DNA of 64,000 nt from Campylorhamphus procurvoides (taxonomy: Eukaryota > Chordata > Aves > Passeriformes > Dendrocolaptidae): NCBI GenBank assembly GCA_013396655.1, contig WBMV01000300.1, positions 995,232 to 1,059,231 on the forward strand, written 5' to 3'. Numbering within the stretch: position 1 is the first letter of the stretch; every line of letters starts with the position of its first letter. A model generated the notes under the pieces. It searched no databases and was not told the DNA's origin. It was given only the letters and a program-made list of their open reading frames with translations. This document shows positions 39,221 through 51,600 of this stretch, one piece after another. A program made the position numbers and the translations under genes.

Positions 39221-40481
39221 CATGTCGTCCAAATGCTTCTTAAACTCTATCAGGCTTGGTGCTGTGACCACTTCCCTGGGACGCCTGTTCTGGTGCACAA
39301 TCACCCTGTGGGTGAAGAACCTTTTCCTAATATCCAGCCTGAACCTCTCTGACAGAACTTCCCTCAGTCCTGTCATTGGTCACCACAGAGAATAGGTCAG
39401 TGTCTATCCCTCCTCTTCCCCACATAAGGAAGTTGTAACTGCAGTGAGGTCTCCCCTCAGCCTCCTCTTCTCCAGGCTGAACAGACCAAGTGACCTCAGA
39501 CACTCCTCACATGGCTTCCCCTCAAGGCCCTTCATCAACTTAGTTGCCCTCCCTTGGACACTCTAACAGCTTATTATTTTTCTTATATTGTGGTGCCCAA
39601 AACTGCACACAACATTCCAGGTGAGGCCACCCCAGTGCAGAGCAGAGCAGGACAATCCTCTCCTTCGACCACCTGATGATGCTTTGCCTGATGCCCCCCA
39701 GGGCACAGTTGGCCCTCCTGGCTGCCAGGGCACTGCTGACTCATATTCAACTTGCCATCCACCAAGATCCCCAGGTCCCTTTCTGTGGCACGGCTTTCCA
39801 GCTTCTCATTCCCCAGACTGTATGAGCATCCAGGGTTGCCCCATCACATGTGCAGAATCTGACACTTCCCCTTGTTAATTTCATATGATTGGTGATTGCC
39901 CAGTCCTCTGATTTGTTAAAGTCTCTCTGCAGGACCTCCTTGGATTCCCAAGAAAGGTCAAAAATGAAGGGAGGTTTTGTGATGACATTTGCCAGTTCTT
40001 TGAGGATTCCGGCATGAATCCCATCAGGACTCATAGATTTGTAGGGATCCATCTGGAGCAACAGATCATTCACAATTTCATTGTCAAATGGGAGTTGATC
40101 ATTTTTATGGTCAGGGTGCTCCAGCTCAGGGCACTGAGACCCCCATGTTGAAGACAGAAGCAAAGAAAGCATTAAACACCTTGCATTAAGCCTTGTCTCT
40201 GCCCCTGTTTGTGAGGTGACCATCCTCATCCTGTAACAGGCTGATGTTATTTCTGTACCACCTTTTGTCATTAATGTATTTGAAAAACTGTTTTTATTGT
40301 CCCCCACATTTCTAGACAGATTCAACTTCACTTGAGCTTTGGCAACACAAATCTCCCTACAGCAGCAAGTAGCACCTCTGTATTCTTGCCATGTCACTTC
40401 CATTTGGTATACACCTTCCTTTCTTTTTTTCCTTATTTCCAAGAGAAGATGTCTAATTGGCCAGACTGGCTGTCTGCTTTC
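39221..40481 (-). mobile_element. CR1 LINE, second copy, probable assembly duplicate
   Basis: This is the same internally deleted CR1 as at 37193-38560, lacking the last ~107 bp at its 3' end because the copy begins abruptly after the N. The 231-codon ORF2 remnant recurs at 39747-40442 with an identical predicted protein. It should probably not be counted as an independent insertion. Confidence 0.85.
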
Positions 40482-41140
40482 ATCATCAGTGATTTCCTAG
40501 TGACTGAGTAAAGAGTATGGGTCTGTCCCTCTTTCTAAAAGTCTGCTTCTAGAAGGAGGTTTACCTAGTTTCTCGTATTCAAAATCTTCTTGCTGACAAA
40601 ATAAAGGAAAACTATTTGAAGTAATGTTTGGAAGGGTAAAATGAATATGTTAGGTAACATGGGATGGAGTAAACGGGGTACTTCATCAGGACACATTTGT
40701 CATCAGAGTGAGTGCGAAACAGCCAACTTACAGCAATTGCAGAAATCTTGCCTGTTTTCAAGTCTTGCACAATAACCAAATTTAGACTGCTTCTAAAATG
40801 GGTTTGGAAATTAATTTCATGGATTGTTTCTGTGCAGAAAATGAGAGCTTATGTCTTCAAAATCTAGGATTTGTTTTCTCTTGCACGTTTTGCACCTATT
40901 CAGTTTGATGAAAACCAGCATAGTTACACATCTGCTAATTAGTTCTGAATTTGGTCCTCAACATATGTAACTATGATGATCAGTGGCAGCTTGATTATTT
41001 GACCCTAGTAGCTGATATTAGCAGTGTTTTTTCTGATTCAAAATCAAAGACCTGAACCCAATCAAATCTTCTAAAATCTGTGTGAATAACTGTATTGTGC
41101 ATCAAATAACAAATGTTTTAGGAAAATTGATGTTCTTTTT
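39221..41140. repeat. 1,920-bp direct repeat, copy 2
   Basis: This is the second copy of 37300-39219. It ends GTTCTTTTT at 41140 and continues into new sequence (CATAATGTTC). Removing one copy and the N would join copy 1 to 41141 without a break. Confidence 0.95.
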
Positions 41141-43039
41141 CATAATGTTCCCTAATGTAGAGCACTTAATATTTTTCCATTGCAATGACTTAATTGATTT
41201 TATATTGCTGAATTCTGTTGAATGATTTATGTTTAATTTCTTGCTGTCCAATTAACAGAATAATAGATTGCAGTTCATCAGGGATACTACAACTTAGGCA
41301 GTGTTATCTCTTCTGAAGGTGCAAGTCAGTCTTCATCAAGCCATCACTTTAAACTGATTCAATCCTCAGCATTTGATATCCCAGTTGTAAGCCTCCCAGT
41401 TCCCTTTACAATTTTTTATTTTAATCCAAGCGGTCTAAATACTCTATCAATCTTTAATTCAATTATATCATTGAAGAAAGTTAAGAAACAATAGATGCCA
41501 GAAGTAGGCACATCTATTGATGAAATAAAAAACTATATCAAATCAATATTAATTTGGGTTTTGAAAGTAAAATGAGGAAAGCATAATGTGATACAAAGGG
41601 AACACTCTGAATGCTATGGCTTCCCAAAAGGCTTCCTACCACTATTAAAAAAAAAAAATAAAAAGCAAGCATGACGAAAACGGACCAGGAGGCTACACTG
41701 GTACTGCAAAGACCTACAGGAACTAAAAGAGAAGAAGGGATGATATTTTATCTGGAGTTAAAAAAATTTCATGTGACTTTTGGTAAGATAAGATTCCAGA
41801 CACTGTCTTCAGAATACTGTTGGTCTTCATATTGAAATTACATTCTGAACTTGAATATTTGAGGAAATAAGGATATTCACACTGTCTTCCAGGACAGTGA
41901 TTTGAAACTGCAATTAAGGGGAAAATCTGGAAAATAAGAATATTTTAGATGCGAAAGAAAATAATTAAATGAAAAGTAGTAGAAAGACAGTGGAGAGGCC
42001 TTGGGAACTTTTCCGTGACAGTGTAATGCAACTATCATTTGCTTTAAATAATAGATAGTTCCACAAACACTGGAACTAATAGAGTTGTGTTTCCAAATGA
42101 TTTGTATTTCATCAAATGGCTTTTTAAATGAAGTAAACTAAGCCTGCAGCATGTTTCCTGTGCTTATTAAACACTAGAGAACTCATATGAGAAGGGAAAA
42201 AGAGAAGGAAAATGAAAGTTAGATGGTGCCTAATAAAGTTCAGACTTTGATTGAAGCTTTTCCAAGAATTAAAACATTTATAACCTCTCTTTTCTATCTA
42301 CACTCTTCTACACAAGAGATGCGTGTATTCAATAATAATAGTGCAGTTCATACTTGGGTCTTTCCCTCAGTGTAGGTATCACTGTAGCCTCTTTCTTGCC
42401 CCTAGCTAACAATTTTCACAGAACTTGTAAGAATGTAACATCTGAAAATTCTATCTTTCTGTCAGATTTGATAGAAATGGGCTAGCAAGTTCAAAAGTCC
42501 TGGAGGAGCTGGGACAGCCATGCTCTCACTACAGCACTGACTCATGAACATCCTGACTAGCATGAACCTTTTATTCAGGAAAGAAGGGGAGAATAAATAA
42601 AGAAAACAGAAGTCACCCTTTGGGAAAGTTTCATGAGTTTGTTCATTTTTATTTTCTTTGATTTTTTGTTAGAAGACTGAAAGAAAAGTCTTAGTTTTGT
42701 ATTGCTTAGTAGTAGTTTATAAGGCTTCCTTCTGGTGTACTGGGCACAGAGTTGTAATTTTGAATTTTTTTAGTAAAGTATTAAGTTGCATCCCTGGCCA
42801 CCCAGTTGTCTGGTTCATGCTGTTCTTCCAGTCTTTCCTACTGGGTTGCATTTCTCTGAGTGAGAATAATTTCTGTACTGGAGCCACCATGTATCAAGGC
42901 ATTACTTTAGACAAAAAATTCTGCACATCTCAGTCGTCAGAATTTTCTGAGTGCATCTTGGGAATAGTATACTGTCTAGAAACCTTGCTCCCTGGGGGAG
43001 AGAGAGTTTCCTATGTTGAAGAAGTAGCTCTCATCACAT

Positions 43040-43078
43040 AATATACCTTAAGAAAAAAATATACCTTAAGAAGAAAAT
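43040..43078. repeat. Short tandem duplication of ATATACCTTAAGAA
   Basis: ATATACCTTAAGAA occurs twice in succession with a period of about 19 bases, embedded in A-rich sequence. It is a local slippage product. Confidence 0.8.
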
Positions 43079-46000
43079 AAAATTTGTTTGAGATCAGTTC
43101 AGTTTATTAAAAAGATAGCAGATGCAGAAGTGCTTGGCAATGAAAAGAGTTTTTCTCAGAAGAATTACGCACACTCAGGCAGTCAACAAAGGTAGATGTA
43201 AGTCCTTCAGCTGAAGTAAGTGCAGGAAGACAGGGCACCACAGCACCACAGCAGAATTCTGGCAGCCAGATGATGACTGTGGAAGAAAGTCTGACTCCCC
43301 ACAAAAGGAAATGGCTGTGCACAAGGTCTCTAAGGGCGTTTCAGTCATCATGGACATAGACTTGTTTCTTCTTGACCTTGACCCATAGCTTCGTTCTCTT
43401 TCCATTTGCAAGCACTTACTCTCTTGCTTTTCTTCTGAAACCATTTTCTTTTCTACCCTCTCGCTCCCTCTCTTTCCTCTCCCGAATAGGAGATTCTCCT
43501 TCTGTTGCCATAACAACAGACAGCAACCTGGCCCTGGCTGGGCACTCCTGCCCTTTTTCTTAAAAATTCAACCTCATGTAAAAGCATTTGTGTCTCATTC
43601 TCTCTGAGGAATCCTGACTTTAATAGGAGACTCACTCTGCTCTGTGTGTGGCCACTGTCCTCTCCTACACCATTTCCAACCACTGTTTTCACACCTCAAA
43701 GAAACACAGATTTGACGTTTAATTATCCCCTACTGTGCTTCCTATATAATGTATTCAGAAGGGCATGCCACTTTGCAAGTTTCACTGTGCAAGTACGTTT
43801 ATCTTTGCCATCCTGGTGCTCTTCTGTGCAATCACCATGCTGCAGCCACACCATCTGGGCTAGATGGGGATTGATAGAGGAGCATAACTCTGCCTGGACA
43901 GAAGGATAAGAAAATGTGGAAAGCTGTGCCACAAAGTTATCATATCAAATAGTAGCAACAAAAACCTTCTCTCCTCTCAACTAATCCACAAGACTGAAAG
44001 AGATCAGTTGGTGATGTTTTTCTGACCAGTGATAGTGAACAAATTATGTAATTCTGCAAAACATCTGTATTGTCTCTCTTTCAGTCTTGTTTTATGGGGA
44101 ATAAATTTCTCATCTGAACACCAGCATAGACACAAGTCTATAGACCTGTATAAGAGTTCTTAATTTTAGTTTATTCTAATCTTGTTGACTAATGTAAATA
44201 TGATTCTGGCACATAGGACTTAGATGTTAATAGGACTTTTAGCACAATTACTCTTTCTGAAGCCAAATCATGTCAAGATGCACATGGGAGAAGCTATCTT
44301 TGGATTCACCCTGATCTCTTACAGTATACCTGGCATTGTTCTGAGAGACAAATTTCTGGAAGCCCTCAGAATTTTGTAAGCCTCCAAGCCTTGGAGCACT
44401 TCTCACAGCATAGTGAGTATGAGCTAGCTAGAACAGCAGGCAGATAATGTCAGTATAACAGAACCCACTTTTCCTCACAGTTTTTAGAAACTCTCTGATA
44501 TACCAGGGCCCAGATATTATTGGCATGGAGTTCAGCTCTGTAGAGTATCTACCTTCTGCCCCAGATACAACATGTCTAGACAATAGAGAGATAAGGATAG
44601 AGAAGAAGCAGTGGAAACATTATCCCTTTTGGCTGGAAATTTGTGCCAATTTTATACTGTTAGCCCCATGAATCTTTGGGGAAGACTTTCATGTAACTCA
44701 ACATCTTCTGCTACATGTACATCTTGTAGAAAACAGCCTTTGTAGGTAAATTTCATCTGAAGAGCATGGATGCCAGCCCTGCTACAGCTCTCCATTTTGT
44801 GAGACTGTGCTCCAAAAGGTATAAGAGATGTATCCTATGCTTTCTTTAAAAACTCATTAAAATTGAATGTCATGGCAGCACATCTCATCAGAACTGTTTT
44901 TCTAGTGAAAGATTAAGCTGCAGGTGGGCTCCACCTTCATTCTGTGCCTTTCAGTTGAAGAAGACCACATCCATAATGATTGTTCCTGCATGATGGGAGC
45001 TGACACAGAAGGAATATTGTATAAAGTAGCAATTCACTCCACTACAGTGCCATGTTAATCATGAATCCCAATGAATTACTGAAGAACTAGTGGCCACAGC
45101 AGTCTGGTACAAAAAGAGGAAGTGGTGTTGTTACTCAGAGTGCCTGTCTAGGAACTGAGAAATGGCAGTATGAGTTTCTTGTTACCCCACCTTTAAATTG
45201 GATTCCCAAGGCAGACCTTCAGATCACCTATTTAAGCAACAATCATATGAGGAAAGGAGGCATGTATGAGAGGTGTAGATATCTAGCTGACATAAAAATT
45301 ATGCAGAGTATTATAATCCTATATTCTCCTGGTGGAACACACAGTTTGTTTTCAGAGATTATAGGGACTTGGAAGACAGAAGAAAATAGTTTGTTGAAGA
45401 GTCCTTTATGCCATTAAATAGTAACAGCATTTTTTGGTTTTTGTGTCCACCCCTTGGGCTGAGCATTTCACACTCAGAGCCCTGTTACTCATCTAGCCAG
45501 TTACAGCTTTTGTAAAATTAGAAATATTAATTTATAAAGCTCTGGCATTAACTGAATTGATGGATCAGCATCAGATAGTGATAGAGGAAAGCAAAAATCT
45601 CAGTGGTATCATAGGCAACTAAAAGGTATGTTATGGGATCTCTAGTGGGTTTAACTTGGAAACTTCAGATTGACTTCTGTGCTACTCAGGGTTATATAAA
45701 AAGGAAAGTCAAAACATTTCTGTCCCCAAAAACGGATCTGACAGCCCCGCTTCATTCAGCATCAAGTCGTAAACACAGCTAACATAGACTTCTGTTGTTA
45801 TAATAATGTTTAACAAGGCTTCCTTCAGAGCTTCTCCATATATATCCATGTCTGATTCTCACTGAATCACTTATGACTACTAATACTATCTCAAGGTCTT
45901 CAACTTCAGTTTTAGAAAAATGAAATGTGATTGTTGCACAGATTTTACTTCACATCAGGAAAAAGAAAGTTCATTTGATATTCCAGTATATTAATAAGAG

Positions 46001-46914
46001 AGAACTGGGGCAGAGCAATGGGCAGAAAACAACACACAAAGACTTAGTCTAAGGAAACAGACACAGGTAAAATATAAATAAAACTGAGTATTGATTGAAT
46101 GCACAAACAAAACTCTGGGAAGAAATTGTGTGGGTTCAACAAAAGCACTTTTTTTTTTTACCCCCAAAGCTAATAATAATAGTAATGTTTTCAGTACAAT
46201 GGTATAATTTTTCTTCCACACTGCCATATTCTAGGTTTATGATAAATAAAAATTTCCATTTAAAGGAGCTCTTGAAGCAGACTACAACTGCTTTCATCAA
46301 ATGACAAACCAAAATTTTCTCACATCTTTTCATTCAAAAATAAACTGTGGTGATTTGTTAATCACTTGTTCCCAACATTGAAAAAAGTAATTAAAAACCT
46401 ACACTTGAACAAAATAATACAAAATACATTGTTCTAATCCTAAGGACAGCAAGAAACTAGAAACAGGGAGAAGGGTTATAAACAGCTCCAGTCTGCTTTG
46501 TTAGTCTGCATTTGATTTGAATTTTCAGTCGTGGGTGACATAAATATTCCACTTGCTTTTAATATATACCATGTCTCATACCACACTCATCAACAGTTCA
46601 CTGAATTGACTGGCCTCTAACGTACCTGTCAGCCATCACAATTAACTACAGTCACTGTCACAAACAATTTAGTAGGTACACATCTGTGCTCAGTCAGTCA
46701 GTCCCAGCTGTGATGTGCATATGTCTCATTTGATGAAACCAGCTCAATAACAGGGTTCTTGAAAAAGCTTTAAATACAGTGACCTGAACCAAATACAACA
46801 ATGTTTAATCTGTTTATGAGTGCATTGAACTTGCATGCCTTCTGCTCTCTTATAGACTTCAGAGATACACTGCAGTACTACCATGCAATTCCCTTCCCTT
46901 TATTCCCTGTCCAG

Positions 46915-46968
46915 AAAAAAAAAAAAAAAANNNNNNNNNNNNNNNNNNNNNNNNNNAAAAAAAAAAAA
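46915..46968. other. Poly-A tract with 26-N gap
   Basis: Sixteen A (46915-46930) precede 26 N (46931-46956), followed by twelve A (46957-46968). The gap sits inside a homopolymer that short reads could not cross. The frame spanning it is an artefact. If the A run was the tail of a plus-strand retrocopy, its body would lie upstream, but none was recognised there. Confidence 0.95.
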
Positions 46969-48077
46969 GGGCAAGCAGTAAAAGAAACAATAGGTAAGCT
47001 AATTATTACCACTGTCACGGTAACACATAGTTGCATGGTGAGAACGCACACACTTGAACACACATCTGCACACACTTGACTGTCTATATTGTTGCTGTAT
47101 TTATTGTTTTTGCTGAGCTTAAGACCTTAAGAGCATGATTTTGGCAGGAATTAATATTTTAAATAAAGTGTGTTGACCCATAAATTTGAACTAATCTATA
47201 TGTCAAATAACTAGAAATCCATGTTCATTCAGTAGCTGGCATAAAAGAGATTCTAAACTACTTCCAAAATACCAATACCTGATTTAGGAAATATTTTTAT
47301 TTCTCAAAAAAAAAAAAAAGATTAAAACAGAAGGGCCTTGAAATCTTACATGATGTATTAGTAGACCAAGATTTTAAGGTCACACAGATTTTAAGAGCAC
47401 AGAGGGAAATATGTTAGACCTGGAAAATGTATATCTGCATTTAAAAAGTATTTTCCTTAAAATACCCCTGAAGAATTGTTCCTACCATAGACAATTCATT
47501 CAGAGGCTGTTCTTTTGTTTTATAAGCATGCTTGACATTTCAATGCCTTTTTTATGTTATGCTGTCATATATAGCTGTGCAAAAATTGCCAAATGAAAAT
47601 GTCAGTATTTCATAATTCATTTATCCAAGTAAAAGCAATTACACAAGTCACAGGACAATGAGCAGTTCGAGTCCATAAATGCCTGCCTGAAATGAAAAGC
47701 ATAGTGTGATACCCAAAAAGATTATATTTATTCTTACTGAAATGTTCAAAACAGTATTTTATGGGACAGAAACAACTGTCATCAGATTCTCCAGCTGTAC
47801 TGGTCAGTAAATCGAACACACTTGATCAGCCTGTTTTGGGACCAGACATTGACTACCTTATTTTAAATGACATCCAATAAAATCTGATGTTTTCTTTTAG
47901 CTTTAAATATTTAGTGTCCCCAGTTTCAAATGCTTCACTTGTGGAAATAAAAGCTAGGGCCAAATTTAAATCTTTACCACTTTCATGAATAAAGTAAAGG
48001 AGAGTTGGGAGACAGAAGAGAGGTTGCTATGTGCAATGAGTTGTGTTGATGTTAGTTCTGGGGAACTGTTTCAACTT

Positions 48078-48655
48078 TTCTAGTCACTAGGAACTTCATC
48101 AATCTGCCATGACTTATCGATAATGATGGATAGTGGCTTAGCTACTTCGTTCACCATTTTCCTTAGGACCCATGGGTGCATCTCATCAGGTCCCATGGAC
48201 TTCTGCACTTCCAGGTTCCTTAGATTGTCTCAAACTTGATCTTCTACTATGTGCAGTTTTTTGTTCTCCCAATGCCTGTCTTTGCCCCATGCAGGTTGAG
48301 TGGTTTGGCTGGAGCACTTGTCAGTGAAGACTGAGTTAAAAAAATTATTGAGTACCTCATCCTTCTCTATGTGCAAGGTAACCAGAGCTCCCATCTTCTT
48401 CCAGGGAGTGCATATAAAACTAGTTTCTTAGCTTTCCTTTTATCAGTGACATACCTATAGTAGCCCTTCTTTTTGCTGTTGATATCCCTGGCCAGATTTA
48501 ATTCTTTCAGGGCTCTAGCTTTCCTAACTTGATCTCTGTTTAGACAATTTTGATGTATTCCTCCAAGCTGCCTGTCTGCTTCCACCTTCTGTAGGCTTAC
48601 TTTTTGTCCTTGAGTTTGTCCAGGATTTCCTTGTTCAGAACAAAGAGGCATGGAC
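48078..48655 (-). mobile_element. CR1 LINE ORF2 fragment, minus strand
   Basis: On the minus strand the segment encodes ORF2 remnants of a CR1 element. A stretch near 48425-48550 reads [20 protein letters not shown] and then a [14 protein letters not shown] motif, the linker before the reverse transcriptase. Further down, at about 48095-48195, a shifted frame gives MGPDEMHPWVLRKMVNEVAK and PLSIII, the first reverse-transcriptase block. The rest of the polymerase, the 3' untranslated region and the terminal repeat are absent, so this copy lacks its 3' end as well as its 5' end. It is non-functional. The boundaries are estimated from where the similarity fades. Confidence 0.85.
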
Positions 48656-51600
48656 AGATTTAGTAAAGATGTTGCCAGCAAGTATGCAAAGAAATGAGTT
48701 GAGTGTAGGTACTCTCCTGCTGAATATTTCTTGGTTCAGACTAACGAGTGAAACAGAGACTTGGCTTCCTGACTCTGAAGTCACTGAGTCTCCCCAGAAC
48801 AAGCATATGTATAACTAATGGTGCCACACTGGGGCAAGGAACAGTGATTTTTCTGTCTTGTCTAGAAGATGGCTGAATTGTCATCTTCTGTTGAGCAAGA
48901 GCAGTGAGTATGTTGAGAAGATGAGGTGGAGGTGATAAGTACACACAGGTGGTTGTCTTCCACAGAGGCTGAGTGCTCATCTGCTGTAGCCTGTCTCCAA
49001 TGAAGCGTACAGTTTTGCTGCCTCTGCCTGAACAGGCAGAAAACATGTTTCCTTCCACTGCAAAAGTGGACTTAAAGTGGAAGTTCCAATAAATATATAT
49101 ACAAACAAATGTAGGGAAAAGGTAAACAAAAGGCATCCTCATGCCTTGTGAATCCAGACTTCTGCAGAAGCTGTCTCTCAGCCTTACCTCTACTTATTAA
49201 TGGAAGGAGCAATATACAAACCTTGTTAAAGCCTTTATGGATCACAAAGATGTTTACTTCATGATTTCTTTTTCTAGATCCTCAAAAGCATTGCACATTT
49301 ACTAAGAGATTCAGTATACAAATAATTTCTTATGGATCTTCCCTCTTAAGAGCATGCAACCACAAAATAAAAAAATTCACTCTGTGAAATAAATGACTGC
49401 TCATATTATTCAAATAGTATATTCCAAAAATAGCACTCCCTGTTAACTGAGATTTCATAGACCAATATTGTTTTTAAAAAATACCAGATAATTATTGGAT
49501 AGAAACACCTTAAACTCTTTATGGGAATTTTACAACAGAAAAAGAAGCTATAACTCTTAGCAGATTGTCAAGATTAGATACTATCTCAATATTTTATATG
49601 AAAAACAGCAGTAGAAGAAAAATATAACAAAAATAAATTATGGGAATGCAAGCATCATACATGTTACTTATGGTGAAAAAAATCTAATTAATTGTATAAT
49701 ACCTTTTACTCATTTTTTTATCCAGAGAGACTTTCTAAATAGTAAACTATGACTAGGTGGAACTACCAAGCACCTCATGAATCGTTAAAGAACCCTTGGC
49801 AAACCAATAATTTGTTTATAACCTGACCTAAAGTCACGGCTTTAAAATTTATAAATTTATGTGTTGGTTTTCTATGTCATGTGTATAGAGAACATTACTA
49901 GGCAGTGCTATTGAGAGACAAAATAAAACAGTTTTTACTTTCACCAAGTGTAGACTAGAACAAGATATTCTGAACTCAAGCTAATAAATGCTAAGAAGGC
50001 AGTTGCACACCTCAACTATTTCTTCTTCTGCATTTTCCTTTCCTCCCACCTATTTATCCCCTTCATTTACTTTAGTTTTCTCTGAATGTACTTAAAAAAA
50101 AAATACAGTTTCATTAACATGGGATATTTGGTACTAAAGATTTACCTGTTGTTACTGATATCATTTAGAAGATGGTGTTTATATTGGCACTATGTCAATG
50201 AAGCAGGAGTCACTGTGATGATTTTTAAATCTTCACAAATTCAAAATTGGGTAGAAGCCTATGGCAAACCTAAGATTTTCAGTTCCTCTGTTTCTTTTCT
50301 AAATGAAGTATATTTAAGTCTTTAGGGATATCTTAAAGAAATTAAGATTAACTTAAAAGCACAGAGCTTTGCAATTTTCCTTTTTAAGTTACAACTATTA
50401 CTTCAAAATTAGAACTGGTGAACAGAAGAGAATAAAGTTACAGTTAAATTTTCTTAATTGGTCACATTTAGTACTAACTGAGATATATAAAATGCAAATG
50501 CCATAGATCAGGCTAAAGTTCTATGGTCTGACATTCTATCTACTGTATTTATTTCTACTGCATGCCCGTGTAGAATGTATATTGTTTTCTCTCTTCCAGA
50601 TTACTTTATTCTCTCAATGCAAATGCATATTTTCCATTGGAAAAAATAAATACAACAGTGTTACTGAGGCCTTCTCTTGTAAATTGACACTGTTTGAAGG
50701 ACCCAACATAAACTGAGGACAGAAGAAAGAAAAAAAACATATTAGCTGACATCAGGATGTATATAAGTCCTGAGGTGTCTAAAACTAATCACTAACCTTG
50801 AGTTGCAAGCTGTTGAATATCACAAAGGAATTCTATTGGTCACAACTCGCCTGCCAATAGTAAAGAGCTATCACATCTAATACACTTATCATGCATTTTT
50901 GTATTAGTTTATGATATCAATAAGTTCAAAGAAGTTTGATAAAATGAGAGACATACAATTGCCCCATCTGTTCCACAAAGGACAGGGAACATTCTGTTTA
51001 TTTTATAGCATAAATACAGCCTATGAGAATGAGTACTCTGTTACTATTATTGAGGTCATATAATGGACAGGGCATTTTGGGGAATTACAAACTATACTGA
51101 AATTCTGAGGTTAAGGTCAAAGGTCTTGGAACTTCAGTTATATGAGAGCTGCAATATACAGTCAAAATTTCATACAGAATAGAAATTTTATTATAAAATA
51201 GAATAAAAGTTCATACTCATACATCTATTATTAGCACAAATCCATTTTACAGTATACTCTGCTTTTAACTAATTTCGCACAACATACTGATATTAGATGT
51301 GTTGAAAAATATTAGAAAAGAAGGGTGTGCTGTCTAGCTGGAATAACCATGTACGGGTTGAAAGTTGCTGTAAAACTGCACAGATTTATTTATTAGTTAA
51401 AAGTAAAGACTGGAAAACTATTCCCTGCAACAATAACAGCACCTAGATATAATTAGAATAATCATTCTAAGATAGTTTGCAAAGTAATTTATTAAAATTG
51501 AGCTGTCATAAAATCTATTTTCCTAAAACGGGTTAATTCAGTGAAAATAATCAAAAAGTGTTCTTAGCAGAAAGGTTTTTATTACTCTTTTTAAAGGAAA

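Larger units (their letters stand above)
41141..48077. other. Mostly unique non-coding DNA with an assembly gap
   Basis: No intact gene was recognised. Two parts are less AT-rich than the rest: 43100-43720, with frames open on both strands and a TTTATT at 43103-43108 that would be AATAAA on the minus strand, and about 44250-45500. Either could be an old, diverged transposon or LTR, but no family was recognised. A short duplication lies at 43040-43078 and a gap in poly-A at 46931-46956. Confidence 0.6.

Noticed and set aside
39161..39352. 63-codon frame crossing the N at 39220
   Set aside because: It joins unique sequence to antisense CR1 across an assembly break, so it does not exist in the genome as written.
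43175..43720. Possible LTR with TATA-like TTAAAAATTC near 43561
   Set aside because: No clear TG...CA ends, no correctly spaced poly-A signal on the same strand and no target-site duplication were found.
48741..49142. 133-codon open frame on the minus strand
   Set aside because: It has no recognisable domain and sits beside a CR1 fragment. Its composition does not stand out.
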